This document shows, in pieces, positions 12,421 through 26,209 of a stretch of DNA of 64,000 nt. Numbering within the stretch: the first letter of the stretch is position 1; every line of letters begins with the position of its first letter. The notes beneath the pieces were generated by a model. It worked only from the letters and a program-made list of their open reading frames with translations, did no database searches and was not told the DNA's origin. This DNA is from Linanthus parryae. Its lineage: Eukaryota; Streptophyta; Magnoliopsida; Ericales; Polemoniaceae. The stretch spans positions 22,157,718-22,221,717 of the forward strand of contig JALGPY010000004.1 of the NCBI GenBank assembly GCA_023055425.1, written 5' to 3'. Both the position numbers and the translations under genes were made by a program.

Positions 12421-15400
12421 AAATCAAACATTAATCATGACGTTATAATCATCAAAAATAAATCTCTAATCCCAACTAGGGTCTCAATTCTAATAAGTTT
12501 AGCCACTCATAACTGCGAATAAAACGATAAGGATCAAAGTATTCATCAAAAAACAAGAGAGACTGAGAGGTTAGGAAGATCAAACGAATAATATGTGCTC
12601 CATGTTGGGTTTTTGGAAATCAAACGCAGCGGAATTAACAAAAATTATTTGCCGAAACCCACCAAGGACCCATGTGAATGAGCATAATCTGATGATTAGA
12701 GGTTTACCTCAGTCAAACTGACTGGTGAAGATCACTAACGCAGATCAAAGGAACGGCGCCTCTACGGTATCTACACAAACAGATCTGAACTAGACTTATT
12801 CTTCATCAATAGTACGTGCTAGCCTGAATGAGAAGGCGGATCTTGTCTCAAAAGATGATGAATCTGGACGCACACGATGGGTGGATCCAATCCAACCCGT
12901 GGGCAACAAGAGGGAGGAGGCGACTTCTTCTTGGCCGAAATCTAGGTGAAGAAGACTCTTCTTCTTCTCTCTTTCTGTCTCACACATGTACTGTGTTGTG
13001 TAGGAGTGAATCTAGACTGAATTTCATAGCCTATGAATCATGTTTATAGGCTAGATAATTCATCTTTGCCATCCAACAGTTTGGATTAGTTTGTGTTCTA
13101 GTCCAAAATTGCTCTTTAGTCCAACTAATGAGCATTGTTTATAGTTTAGTCCAATATTCATTATTTCTCTTTAGTCCAACTAATGAGCAACTAATTCCAG
13201 TTTTATCTATTCTTGTGTGTGACCATGTAGGATCCTAATTACGTTGGCAGTAAAGTCAATTACAAACATTGAGCGACATCTAGCAATACATCAAAGCTAC
13301 CCAAGTAATAGGAATTTCTGTGATCTGACTAACCTCTGTGACCAATGTTTGCGCGTTGTATAATCTCTTTGTGTCTTCTATCCAGATTGGACACGGGACA
13401 TGCAGTGTCACACTTGTATATCCAACCTATACTTTCTTGAGAATGTAGTGACTTCAACTCAAAGGATAACATCACCATTGTAACTATGAGAAGCACTTGT
13501 GACATTCACATAACTCCCACGTAGCCTTCTCATGGTGGGTCATCCAGTATGCCATTACTCCTAATGTGTACCCATGAGTTAGACTTGGTATTTACCCACA
13601 TACTAGTCTTGATGCATTATAGTCGTCCTAATTATTTGTAATACTTGACTAGGGATATTTAAGAATACAACATTTATACTCTAAGGACTTCATTATATTA
13701 ACATATCTCTATATCGACAATACAATGAATAGAAAGCCCTATAAATGTCACGATAAATAGATTGCATCTAGGGCATACTCCAACACTCTAAGTTTCCACA
13801 TTTCGTGCTCCAAGTCTTCTCCTATGCAACAACTTCTTGAATGTTCGTCCCTAAGGTCTTTATATAGGTTTATGACTAATTACCATCGAAAACTATGCAA
13901 AATTACGTGTTTTCCCATATTTTTGTGCCCAGGTTTCGACCCAGTCATAGGACTGGCTTTCCTAATCGTACTACCAGCAGAAAATTATTTTAGAATTTAG
14001 TTTCTGAATTTTCTGTGCGTGTTCTAGTCGTGTACTGGAAATCTTGGTCGTACAATTGCAACGACATTTTTGCCTCCATCTCCGACGGACTATATCTTCC
14101 TCGTCCGACCTCCGATTTAACTTCTTGACCTACCGTTGGAAAGCTCTTTGAGTCTACTTTAATATTTTGACCGATCTAACTCCAAATTTCCTCGTAGAAA
14201 TTAAGATATCATCAAAATAGTAAAAGGCTTGTCACTTTATATCTTCCAACTTTGCTTTTCTTCATTCTCCTTGGCAATTTCCCAACTTTTCTCATCTTCT
14301 AAAATTCGTTGTCGCTACCAATTCAATTTATGAGCCTTCAGCACCTGAGATACACACATTAGAACATACCGGGATCATATTTGACATATAAAATGCTCAC
14401 ACTCATAGCAAAAATATCTCGACTATAAAATAATACTCATAAAGCTCATCTTAACACATATCTCATCCAAACACTTCGAAAAAAATCACTAATCAATGAA
14501 CTAAAAATATAATTCAAATAAATGAGTTATCAAATACCCACACACTTACCATTTTTGTCCCGAGCAAATTCTCATATACCGTATTTGCATACTACACCGT
14601 TTACTAGCGGACGCAAGACGTAAATGACTCTACACGACTCATGGAACAATAATGAAGCAAGATAATGCAAACGCAAGTACTGCAACTTGATCTGAACTCA
14701 AACAAATTTAAAACATATAAACGCATTTTTTCGTTCTTTTCCGAGACCAGGCAATCAGATTTACTTCAACGGGAATTTTATCAAGCTTTCATTGCTCCCC
14801 TCAATATTATTCCACACCTAAAAAATTGGATTGTAGAAGTTGATTTTACTCAAAGAAGTACTAAGGCATTCATACTCAAAACATTTTTCCATCCAGATTT
14901 TCACTTTCAAAATATCATAAGATTATGTTCTACACTTCAGGGGGTCCTATTCGAAGCTAGGGGACACTTGAACCAAGTTATATTGTAGTATTTCTCATTC
15001 TCATTATTTTTTCAAATCATCTAAAGTTGTAAAACCTCGTAGCTTTGATTGCATTGAATGCAATTTTTCCTCGTGACACGATTCATGAGTTCATGAACTA
15101 AGGCTTGATTTGAAATTGTTTTCCGACTTAGCTCAATTTTATTGAATAAAATTTCCACAAGCGAATAGAGACACATTCAGTTATGAATGAATGAATAAAG
15201 AATAAAAATAAATTTCAACCATGTAGAGAGCTAAGACGCTTGGGCTTTTTTTGGGTTTTCGCTTGAACAGCCGTAAAAGATAGTGGTGCAGGACCTATGC
15301 CTTCACCTAGGCCGTGCAACCGTAACATATACCGAAATCTCAACACGAATGCCTACCATATATCTGAGCTTTTATCTAGTGCGTTAAGTCCACCATTTGA

Positions 15401-15500
15401 GTGGACCCCACACCCACAGTACACTCTTTTTTGGGGAACTTAAATGCTTTAGCAGAGGACACTACCCTGAGTCCGAGAATCTCCCGTTAGAAATTCAACC
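12421..15500 (-). repeat. Ty3 (Athila/Tat-like) LTR and 3' internal region, decayed
   Basis: Non-coding sequence interrupted by the solo LTR at 12,603-13,785. Read on the minus strand, about 14,575-14,535 has TTTGCTCGGGACAAAAATGG and then AAGTGTGTGGGTATTTGATAAC. This resembles the polypurine tract and LTR start (TTTGATAA) of Athila/Tat-type elements. The LTR then runs toward lower coordinates through 13,786, 12,602 and 12,421, and on past LINE 1 to about 4,950. 14,600-15,500 would be 3' internal sequence; no recognisable protein is present there. Confidence 0.4.
12603..13785 (-). mobile_element. Solo copia LTR (same family as element C)
   Basis: Starts TGTTGGGTTT and ends ATACTCCAACA. Both ends and many internal blocks (ACGCAGCGGAAT, CCCACCAAGGA, GGGTCATCCAGTATGCC, CTAGGGCAT) match the LTRs of the element at 20,813-29,260. 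Flanks CTCCA (12,598-12,602) and CTCTA (13,786-13,790) are a 5-bp target-site duplication with one mismatch. With no internal region, this is a solo LTR left by recombination. The minus strand is the element's coding orientation by comparison with C. Confidence 0.85.
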
Positions 15501-16323
15501 TCAAGAGGGTGGGAGTGTTGCAAATAACTGGGGAGTTTCCAGACAACTTTAGGCTCTCATGTTTTACGAGAAGGTCAACGAGGGAAACATTAAGCAATAC
15601 ATATCGTTACTTTGGTCTTCCATTGATGTGTCACACTCAACTACTTTAGAAACTTTATACCGTGCAGGTAGCTGCAAAGCCTATTAGAAGATATGTAAAA
15701 TTGCATGGGAAAGTAAAACCTTCACTAAGAGATTATATTTTGTTGGGAAAACTTCACCTACACCCGGAGCTTTGCTCAGTTCTCGAAACACGTAACTAAA
15801 TCAACAACATACCAAACTGAACAACGCCGAGAACTTGAACTAGAGAGAGACAACTCACAATTTTAGGTTCAAAATGAGCCTGCAAGACAAGCACTTCGAG
15901 TCTTTGATGCTCCTGAAAACCCACACCGACCCAATACAAACAGACCCTCAAGCTTTTATTAAAAGAGGAGACATGGAGGTCTCAAATTAAGAGTTGACTA
16001 TGGGTGTTCTTGTTGCAGCAACTATATGGCGTGTAGGCGGCGACTTGGAGCCGGAGATACCACCAATTTGGATTGGTTTAGGTCTCGGAAGTCAATGGCT
16101 GAATCTGATCGGTGTCGGTTTGGGCCTATTTAGTGGTGGGTGGTGGTTAGGGACGGTGGTTCAGGAGGTTATGGAGGAGAAGAGAAATGGAGAGCATCTG
16201 TTGATGTGGGTTGCGGTTGTGGGTGGTGGCAGGGGGAGTAGGAGACTGTGGGGAGAAAAGTATAAGGTTGGAAATGAAGATGAAGATAGGGTTCTTTATT
16301 CTTTATCCAATTCTTTTTTGTTT
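15501..16323. other. Unassigned sequence left of LINE 2
   Basis: No gene or repeat boundary was recognised. Before LINE 2 inserted, this sequence was directly joined to 30,802, so it is the original distal upstream flank of the methyltransferase gene. An open frame at 15,994-16,332 is Gly/Trp/Val-rich without family features and is not taken as a gene. Confidence 0.5.
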
Positions 16324-16341
16324 AAGGTATAATGGTCTTTT
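16324..16341. repeat. Target-site duplication of LINE 2 (5' side)
   Basis: AAGGTATAATGGTCTTTT, 18 bp, repeated exactly at 30,784-30,801 after the poly(A) tail. Confidence 0.93.
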
Positions 16342-16429
16342 AGCATTAAAACTGCCGATCAATTAATATTACGATACAGGGATTTCTCATCAGTGAAGAT
16401 TGGATGAAAGCATTCTCTCTCTCTCTAGA

Positions 16430-18204
16430 ATGAGCTCTGGTGTTTTCTCGCCGGGCGTTGAACCGCCTCCTCCACCGTTACTGTTCTCTTCTCCACCACT
16501 TCCTCCATCTCGTGTTGATGTGAATAACGTGAATACCGTGTGTGATCCGACTGGTGGTCTCCATCGGAATCAGTCCAATTTCAAACGCCGCTATGTGGCG
16601 AGCTCCACTCTCTCAGACGATGATGAATCATTTTCTGGATCTCGTGATTTCAGAGATGTGCTCATCCATTCCTCCCCTAAGATCTATATGGAAGAGGAAC
16701 GGATGGAACAGGATGCCCCGATGGATTGTACTGGCATTAGATCTGAGATTGCAGAGGATGGCCGTCTATGTATCCAGATTGGAGGTTCTCTCCTCCGGAA
16801 GCTTCACCGGCCGTGGAGTCGTGCGCTGATAGTTAGGGTTAGAGAACCGAATTTCTTTGTGCTCAGACACAGTTTGGAGGTTCAATGGGATCTTCGTAAG
16901 TGCTTTGAGATCACAGATCTGGAGAACGGTTGTTACTGTGTTCGTTTCTATTTGAAGGAAGATTATGAGCGTGTTTTGCTTGAAGGTCCATGGAAGGTGC
17001 AGGGGAATTATTTGATTGTTCAGACTTGGTCGCCTCATTTTAATCCGTTTGAAGCAACCAGTAGGACAACGCCGGTGTCGATCCGGCTTAAGGGTGCTCC
17101 GGTGGAGTACTTTGATGAAGAGGTCCTGATGGAAATTGGCAATCAATTTGGTAAAGCTCTTAAGGTCGATCGTACTACACTGGCGGTAGCAAGAGGTAAA
17201 TTCGCTCGTGTTTGTGTTGAATTAAACCTGAATCATAGTCTTATTCCGGCTGTATGGATCAATGGGATGAAATTGTTAGTGGATTATGAGGGATTGCATC
17301 TTATTTGCTTTGATTGTGGTATTTACGGTCATCGGCGTGAGGTTTGTCCTCAGAAGAAAGCGCAGGAACCGGTTAGGGTTCAGGCTGAGGCAACGCCGGA
17401 GGATCCTGGTGTTCAGATGGCGGAGCCGGAGGTTCAGCCGTCGCAGGAGAAGGTGCCGGAAGCGAAGTTTGGTAATTGGATGATTGCTTCGTATCGGAGG
17501 AGGAAGACGGAGAGCAGTAGCCGTACATGTGGCAAGGGCAAAGAGAAGGTGGAGGATGTGCATGCCTCAGGTGATAACCGTTCATTTTTGGCTCGCGTTT
17601 TGGCGCGCTCTCATTGGATGAGGGCGGCCAAAGTGGTGCTCCGCGAGGCAGTGGATTGTTTCCTCCGCGGGCTAGCCAACAGCCAGCTCAGCAAAACCGC
17701 CAGCGTTACGGGGCCAATGAAAATCAGCCACGTGGCAAGGGTCGTAATAAGTCTGCTGATACACAGAAAGGGGATCCAAACCCTAATTTCACCCCCAATT
17801 CTAAGGGTTCTCCATCCGACCAGGTTAGAACTCCTTTTGATTCGATTGATATCAATCAATTCCCGGCGTTGAGTAAATTCCAGGCTGGTTCTCGTTCTGG
17901 CGATGTCCATGGGGGAAAGTTCGGTGAGAAGGGTGGTTCTTCAATCCGACGAAATATCAATTCCTCTAAGTCTCGGGTGGCTAAGCCCGACCCTGGTGGT
18001 GGCCGAATCATGGATCGATCTCATCGATTTCCTCATTCAGCCTTCCTATTCCACGGTGGAACCACGGGTGGTTCTGGAAATGGAGCTGCGAGTGCCGTTA
18101 AGGCAGCGTTTGGTGATACAGGCTTTGCAAGAGATGGATTACAGCAGGGGTCTTCCTCCCTTAACGTCACTGAACCGGCTGGCCGGTTCTCCTCTTCTTC
18201 TTAA
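16430..18204 (+). pseudogene. LINE 2 ORF1 (DUF4283 and zf-CCHC), one frameshift
   Basis: The first ATG in frame is 16,430 (MSSGVFSPG). A Pro-rich start is followed by a DUF4283-like domain (WSRALIVRV, CFEITDLENGCYCVRFY, VLLEGPWKVQGNYL) and a knuckle CFDCGIYGHRREVC near 17,310-17,350. The frame runs to 17,872, but the expected Gly/Ser-rich C-terminal tail continues in frame 1 from about 17,614 to the stop at 18,202-18,204, so a frameshift lies near 17,610-17,640. The role is RNA binding in LINE particles. Confidence 0.8.
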
Positions 18205-20807
18205 TTCCATGAAGATTGCTGTCTGGAATTGCAAAGGGGTGGGCAATTCAGATACGGTCAGGTCTGTTTTAGATCTTTGTGTTTGTTCTTCTGCCGATGT
18301 TTTGGTGCTCGTTGAAACTAGGGTTGCTAGTTCTCATCTTGAGAGAATTTGTCAAATATCCAGATTGGATCAGGTGCATTAGGTGGAAGCTCAGGGTTTC
18401 AGTGGGGGGGCTTTGGCTGTTTTGGGATAGCCACTGTGTTGATGTCAACATTGTGTCAGTTACTTCTCAGTCTATTTCTGGGGTTATTAAAAGGAAGAAT
18501 GAAGAGGATTGGCTCTTCACTGGGGTTTATGCAAGTCCTATTCCTCTTGCCAGGGAGGATTTGTGGAACTACCTCACTCAACTGGCTTAGTTGCATTCTT
18601 TTCCATGGTTAATTGCTGGTGACTTTAACCAAGTAGGGGCTGCTTCTGAAAAGAGAGGGGGTAGGCCTGTGAATGGTAAGTCTTGTGCTAGAATGTTGGA
18701 GTGTTTTAACTCTTGTGAGTTACAAGATTTGGGTTTCTCTGGACCCAAATTTACCTGGTCTAACTCTCAGTTTGGGGGTAATATTATTAGGCAGAGGATT
18801 GATAGAGCAATGTGCAACAATGAGTGGAGATTGCTCTTCCCTGAGGCGTCTGTAAAGCATGTAACTAGAGTAAATTCTGATCACCATCCTCTAGTTATTA
18901 ATACTGAGGGTATTGCTCTTCCTCAGTCTCACTTGAAGCCTTTCAGAGTTGAGGCTTGTTGGTTCTTGGATCCTAGCTTTGAGGATTTGGTCAAGACTTG
19001 TTGGGACAATCAATCTGCTATTGATCAAGTGGTTGCTAATTTTACTGTTGAAGCTAAGAAGTGGAATGTGGAGGTTTTTGGTAATGTGTTTGGAAGGAAG
19101 AGGATATTAAAGGCTAGATTAGATGGTATTCAAAGAGCTTTGGCTATTAGAGAGAATTGCTTCCTCTCTAATTTAGAGGTTGAGCTTCAGGAACAACTTA
19201 ATGTTGTTCTTCTTCAAGAAGAAGTGTTTTGGTTCCAAAAGTCTAAACTTAGTAAGCTTCTTTTGGGTGATAAGAACACAAAGTTCTTTCACCTTTCTAC
19301 CATTGCTAGAAGAAGAAAGAATAAAGTGGAGATGATTAAGCTTGCTTCAGGTGGTTGGTGTGATGATCCAGCTATTTTGAAGAAAGCAGTTACTACTCAT
19401 TTCCAGAACTTGTATGCTGATGATTCTCCTCTTCTGGTGGATCATTGGCAGTGGAGGGGTGGGGTTTTACTTGTTGATGAGGTTAATGAGCTACTTAGGC
19501 CTGTTTCTATGAATGAGGTATTTGACACTGTGGCTTCTATGGGTGCTTTTAAGAGTCCTGGTCCTGATGGACTCTCCCCTGGGTTCTATCAACAGTATTG
19601 GAAGCAGATTGGTGTGTCTGTTTTTAATATGGTTGTTAATGCCTGGAATGGTGGTAAGCTCCCTTCTAATATCAAGTTTACTTTGTTGGCTTTGATTCCT
19701 AAAGTTGATAATCCTTCTTGCTTTGGGGAGTTTAGGCCAATTAGCTTATGTAATGTATCTATTAAGATCATTACAAAGTTAGTGACTAATAGACTCAGAC
19801 CCATTATGCAAAGGCTTATTCACCCTTTGCAATTTAGCTTCTTGCCTGGAAGCTAGCTCAAGAAATGTTTCATAATATGAGAACCATGAAGAGTAAGAAG
19901 GGTGGGTTGGCAATTAAAATTGATCTTGCCAAAGCATATGACAAGGTGAGGTGGTCTCTCATTGAGCAAATTCTAAATAGTATTGGTGTGCCTGGTAATA
20001 TTAAGTCTTTGATCATGGATAGTGTGACTACTGCTTCCTTTCAAGTTATTTGGAATGGGGAAGTTCAGGAAAGTTTTCTGCCTCAAAGGGGGTTGAGGCA
20101 AGGAGATCCTATTTCTCCTTACCTCTTTCTTCTTACCATGGAGGTTTTAGCACAAAAAATTCAACTTGCTGTGGATCAGGGGAAGTGGAAAGGATTAAAA
20201 TTGTCTAAAGGTGGTGCTGCTTTGACCCATATCTTCTTTGCTGACGATCTTATCTTGTTTGGGGAGGCTTCTCAGAAACAGATGCAAGTTATGCTGGATG
20301 TTATGTCTGATTTTTGATTTGTGGCTGGTCAGGCCATTAGTTTTGAGAAGTCAAAGCTATTTGTGGCTCCTTGTGTTTCTAAGAGGCTTGCTAAAGAGCT
20401 CAGTTCTATGGCTGGGATCATGCTCACTGAGGATCTGGGAATTCATTTAGGCATGCCTATTCTTCATGATAGGATCAATGCTGCTACTTATCAATTTTTG
20501 GTGGATAAAGTACAACGTAGATTGGCTCTTTGGAAGGCTGCTCAACTCTCATTGGCTGGGAGAATAACTCTTATTCAATATGTTTTGCAAGCTCTCCCTA
20601 GCTATGCAATGCAATCTGTGTTGCTCTCTCAATCAATTATTGTAAAGATTGAGCAAATTTGTAAGAGGTTTTTATGGGGTGGGTCCTTGGATAAAGCTAA
20701 ACTACCTCTTGTTGGATGGCATTCTGTAATTCTTCCTAAGGAGAAGGGTGGCCTGGGTTTAAAGGATTTGGTTAACTTCAACAAAGCTCTTATGGCTAAA
20801 GCTGGTT

Positions 20808-20812
20808 GGAGG
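20808..20812. repeat. Target-site duplication GGAGG of element C (left)
   Basis: GGAGG before the left LTR is repeated at 29,261-29,265 after the right LTR. Removing the element and one copy restores continuity of the LINE 2 reading frame at AGWR. Confidence 0.93.
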
Positions 20813-22255
20813 TGTTGGGTTTTGACGTAGGTAACGCAGCGGAATAACAAAAATTAATCCTACTCAAAGCCCACCAAGGATCACAGGAAGAGACATCATA
20901 ACATGATTAAGGTCATAGAAGATGTGTACCTTTTGATTTGTGAGATCACACGAAGAATGATGTCCTCGTCTCTACGGTTGATCCACGTCTAGAGGTGAGA
21001 TCTAGATTCTTCCTTCTCAACAAGTGCTAGCTTGAACCCGGAGGAAGAGGGATGAAGATCAAAGCAACAAAGCAACAAAGCACAAAGGAGGGGGCGGCCT
21101 CCTTTTGCCGTCGGGTAGAGGGGGCGGACGGGGGCTAGGGTTTCGGCCCTAGCTCTTTGTCTTGCTCTCTCTATTTTGCTCTCTCCCACTCTTGTGTTAT
21201 GTCTAATAATAACTCATGTAAGTGGGAAGGAAGCTAGAGCCTCTTATATATATACTCCAACAACTCCTTGTTGTTTCCATATTAGAGTTTTCTTGTTCTA
21301 GTAGGACTAGAACTATTCCCTTCCTTGCAAATTAGTCCTACTAAGTTTGCAAGGTATTGCACAATGATCCTTCTATTAATTAATCTATATTAATTAATCC
21401 CAAATCTAGCTCTACTCTATATGACGTGTGACCCCATAGGTTTCTATATAGTTGGTAGTAACTATTACTAACATGGAGCGGTGTCTAGCAACACATCCAT
21501 GCCACCCAACCCATAGAAATAGTCAGTGATCGCGACAAACCTTTGTGCCCAATATATCATATTGCATTATCCCTTTGTCTCCATATTCGGATTGGACACG
21601 AGACATAAACAGTCACACTCGTATATCCAATCCATAGTTCCTCGATCCTGGGAATATGCTTATGCTTGCAGATAACATTAATATTTCTATATTAATTTAT
21701 CTGAGTCTGGCCAGACATTCAATAAGCCTCATCCCTCGAGTGGTCGTGGATATTTACCCCCATTATGTGGGAGGGACAAATCCTATCTACATCACTACGA
21801 TCTCTAAGCTTGCTTCCTATCACGCCCGATAGCCACCATTATGATTACCCAGTTACGGTGTAACGTTTGATAACATCAAAGCGCAATATTTCACAACTAG
21901 AGTATCTAGTGACTTCAAGTCCAAGGATTGCAATAATATTAGCACTACGAAAAGCAATTGTGACTTCACATAATCTAATGTTTCCTTTTCGTCGTGGGTC
22001 AATCCAGTATGCCATTACTCCTAATGCATACCCATGTGTTAGACTTGATATCTCCATATCAATCTACCCACATACTAGTCTATATTTGATTGTCCTATTA
22101 ATCAATATAATGGACTAGGGACATTTAAGATAAATAACACAATTTATCTAAGGACTTCATTATATTAAATATTGCCATAAATAATAAATGAATATTCTAG
22201 CCAAAACATTGTTCATACTAAATCTACGATTGCCTCTAGGGCATCTATTCCAACA
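20813..22255 (-). repeat. 3' LTR of element C
   Basis: TGTTGGGTTT...TATTCCAACA, 1,443 bp, nearly identical to 27,818-29,260. By element orientation (minus) this is the 3' LTR. Short open frames inside it are present in both LTRs and are not genes. Confidence 0.95.
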
Positions 22256-22266
22256 GTCTCCCACTT
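22256..22266 (-). other. Polypurine tract of element C
   Basis: On the minus strand, AAGTGGGAGAC directly precedes the LTR start TGTTGGAATA. It is the expected primer site for plus-strand DNA synthesis. Confidence 0.8.
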
Positions 22267-22269
22267 GCA

Positions 22270-25200
22270 CTAGAGCCAATCTGGCGCATCTCGCATGCCT
22301 ATAGATCTGGCGTGCCCTTCATGCTTTCGCTGCGCAAGAGGTTTCGTGAGCGGATCTGACACGTTGTCATCCGTCGGAATCTTGCATATCTTCACATCTC
22401 CTCGATCGATCATATCACGAATAAGATGGAATCTCCTAAGTACATGCTTTGACTTTTGGTGCGATCTTGGTTCCTTTGCCTGTGCGATTGCCCCAGAGTT
22501 GTCACAGTACAACTCTACGGGATCCACTATGCTAGGGACCACACCGAGCTCAGTGATAAACTTCTTTATCCATACTGCCTCTTTCGCCGCTTCCGCAGCA
22601 GCAATGTACTCAGCTTCTGTTGTAGAATCAGCAACTGTGTCTTGCTTGGAACTCTTCCAGCTGACAGCTCCTCCATTCAGGCAAAACACGTATATATCCA
22701 GACTACGATCTGTAATCATCCTTGTCGGTTTGGAAGCTTGCGTCAGTGTAACCCTTTACACTTAGCTCTTCCATTCCTCCAAATATCAAGAATACATCCT
22801 TAGTTCTTCTCAAGTACTTTAGGATGTTCTTGACAGCAATCTAGTGACTCTCACCCGGATTGGACTGATATCTGCTCACCATACTCAACGCGTATGATAC
22901 GTCTGGTCTAGTACATAGCATGGCGTACATGATGGATCCTATGGCCGAAGCATAGGGTATCCTGCTCATGCGGTCCTTCTCCATCTCATTGGAGGGACAG
23001 TCATTCTTGGAAAGAGTGACTCCATGTGACATGGGCAAGAATCCCTTCTTGGAATCTTGCATGTTGAACCTCTTCAACACCTTGTCAATATATGTACTCT
23101 GACTTAGGCCAAGCAACCTTTTAGATCTATCTCTGTAGATCTTTATACCAAGTATATAGGCTGCGTCTCCTAAGTCTTTCATCGCAAAGCACTTTCCTAG
23201 CCAATCTTTAACAGATTGCAGAGTAGGAATGTCATTGCCAATGATTAGTATGTCATCCACATACAAGACCAGAAATACTATAGAGCTCCCACTAACCTTC
23301 TTGTAAACACAAGGCTCATCTTCGTTCTTGATGAAGCCAAACTCTTTGACTGCGTCATCAAAACGTCGATTCCAGCTCCTAGAAGCTTGCTTTAATCCAT
23401 AAATGGACCTTTGCAGCTTACAGACTTTATTGGCATTCTCTGGATCCTCAAAACCCTCTGGTTGTGTCATGTACACATCCTCAAGGAGGTTCCCATAAAG
23501 GAACGCTGTTTTGACATCCATTTGCCAAATCTCATAGTCGTAGTACGCTGCAATAGCAAGTAAGATTCGAATGGATTTAGTCATGGCGACTGGTGAAAAG
23601 GTCTCATCATAGTCAATACCATGAATTTGTCTATAGCCTTTGGCCACCAATAGGCCCTTGTAGGCAACTACCTTGCCATCCATGTCGGTCTTCTTCTTGA
23701 AGACCCACTTGCACCCTATGGGTCGAGCCCCTTCGGGTGGTTCCACCAAAGTCCATACTTTGTTGGTGTACATGGAATCCATTTCGGATCTCATGGCTTC
23801 TAGCCACTTCTTAGAGTCTGGGCCACTCATGGGTTCTCCATAGTTTGCAGGCTCATCATCCATGAGTGGTACGTCATCGGGCTCAGTCACGAGAAGTCCA
23901 TACCTCTCTGGCTCATGACGCACTCTTCCTGATCTACGGAGTTCCTGTGTTACCTGAACAGGTTCTTCCACAACTTCTTGTGGTTCCTGTTCATGTTCCA
24001 TTATCGATTCAGTGGTTTGTGGTACATGAATTTCTTCAAGTTCTACAACCCTCCCACTTGCTTCTTTAGAGACTAGTTCTCTTTCTAGAAACACGCCGGT
24101 CCGTGCAACAAACACTTTGTTCTCGGTGGGGTTATAGAAATAATATCCTTTAGTCTCCTTAGGATATCCCACAAACTTACACTTATCCGCTTTAGGCCCA
24201 AGCTTGTCTGTTTGTAAACGCTTTACATAGACGTCGCAGCCCCAAATCTTCATAAACGACACTATGGGACGCTTCCTAGTCCATATCTCATATGGCGTCT
24301 TCATGACCGATTTGGATGGAACACGGTTAATGGTAAAAGCTGTCGTCATTAGAGCATGTCCCCAAAAGGATATCGGAAGATCTGTTTGAGACATCATAGA
24401 TCGCACCATATCTAATAGAGTGCGATTCCTCCTCTCAGATACACCATTCCATTGTGGTGTTCCGGGTGGAGTGAGCTGGGATACTATCCCACACTCTCTA
24501 AGATACTCATCAAACTCTTGGCTTAAGTATTCTCCTCCACGATCCGATCGTAGGGCTTTAATACTCTTGCCAAGTTGCTTCTCTACTTCACTCTTGAATT
24601 CTTTGAACAATTCAAAGGATTCGGATTTGGCCTTCATAAGGTATACAAATCCATATCTACTGAATCATCAGTAAATGTGATGAAGTAGGTATAACCACCT
24701 CTGGCAGGCGTGGGGAATGGTCTGCATACATCAGTATGTATGAGTGCCAATAACTCACTACTCCGTTCTCCTTTCTTATTGAAAGGGGACTTTTTCATTT
24801 TTCCTAATAAACAAGATTCACATGTCTCATATGATTCCAAATCAAATGAGTCTAGTAGTCCATCCTTATGGAGTCTAGATATGCGTTTCTCATTTATATG
24901 GCCTAAACGACAGTGCCATAGATATGTAGGATTTAAATCATTAGTTTTAATCCTTTTAGTATTTATGTTATAGATTGGATTATTTAGATCAATGATATAC
25001 AATCCATTAGACAAATGCGCACTACAATAGTGCATACTATCAAAATAAATGGAGCAACACTTGTCCTTTATTGAAATAGAAAAACCTTTCTCGTCCAAAC
25101 AAGAAACGGAAATAATGTTTTCTGCTCATAGCAGGCACATAAAAGCAATTGTCTAATTCTAAAATAAGTCCAGAAGGCAAAGATAGCTCATAAACGCCTA

Positions 25201-26209
25201 CAGCTAATGCAGCAACCTTTGCTCCATTCCCGACGCGCAAGTCTATCTCCCATTTTCGCAATCTTCTACTTCTTTTCAAATCCTGCACATTACGACAAAT
25301 GTGAGAACCACATCCGGTATCTAATACCCAGGATGATGAAATAGAAAGATTGACGTCTATAACATAAATACCTGGTGGTGGTGGAATCACTATTCCAAGC
25401 TTCTTATCCTCCAGATATTTAGGGCAATTCCTTCTCCAGTGACTCGGCTGGCTGCAGTAGTGACATTCACCTTTAGCCACACCTCCACTAGGCTTTAGGG
25501 CTTCCTTGGATTTCGAAACTTTCTTGCGTTTCCCTTTTGAAGTAGATGCAACTGACTTGCTCTTCTTCTTGTGTACCATCATTATGGCTTTGCCCTTGCC
25601 TTTATTGATGCTTTGCTCAGCTGTCTTTAGCATGTTCAATAGGTCTGGCAAAGACTTGTTGATCTCATTCATATTATAGTTCATAATGAACTGATTATAA
25701 CTGCCAGGCAACGATTGCAAGACGAGATCAGTCGCCAAGTCCAGGCCGAGTGGGAACCCCAGTCTCTCAAGGTTCTCTATGTACCCGATCATTCGGAGTA
25801 CATGAGGGCCTACTGGATTCCCCTCTGCAAGACTGCTTTTGAACAACGCTTTAGACACTTCATAGCGCTCATGCCTTGCCTGTTCCTGAAACAATTGTTT
25901 CAAGTGTCTGATCATATCATAGGCTTCCATGTTCTCGTGTTGCTTCTGAAGCTCACCAGTCATGGTACAAAGCATGAGGCAAGTCACGTCATTAGAATCA
26001 TCAATATGTTTCTGACGTGCCCTTACTTCCGCTAGTAGAGACTCATCTTGTGGTGGGTCTGGAATTGGAGTGTCCAAGACGTACAGCTTCTTTTCTTGCT
26101 TGAGAACAATCCTCAAGTTTCTGTACCAGTCAAGGAAATTTGTTCCAGACAATTTATCCTTCTCAAGGACAGATCGTAGGGATGAACTCGATGCGTTGTT
26201 GTTTGCCAT
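22270..26209 (-). pseudogene. Element C gag-pol polyprotein, four lesions
   Basis: Gag starts at ATG 26,207-26,209 (MANNNASSS) with a CCHC knuckle (CHYCSQPSHWRRNC). Protease has SWVLDTGCGSHIC. Pre-integrase has LWHCRLGHINEKR and C..C spacing. The integrase core includes LRSDRGGEY and GVSERRNRTLLDM. RT spans GCKWVFKK to LVLYVDDILIIGND (about 23,270-23,230). RNase H has DSTTEAEYIAAAEA and LYCDNSGAIA, ending near 22,270. Frameshifts lie near 25,120 (end of protease/linker) and 24,650 (integrase), and in-frame TAG stops near 22,842 (after GESH) and near 22,720. Full coding capacity is therefore lost although the LTRs are almost identical. Confidence 0.9.

Noticed and set aside
14665..14988. 107-codon open frame
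   Set aside because: Lies in the presumed 3' non-coding part of a decayed Ty3 element and shows no domain.
15994..16332. 112-codon open frame before LINE 2
   Set aside because: Gly/Trp/Val-rich, no motif, and its end runs into the LINE target-site duplication.
21845..22118. Small frames repeated at 28,850-29,123
   Set aside because: Identical placement in both LTRs of element C; LTR sequence, not genes.
22295..22803. Plus-strand open frames opposite the element C RNase H region
   Set aside because: Antisense shadows of the copia polyprotein.
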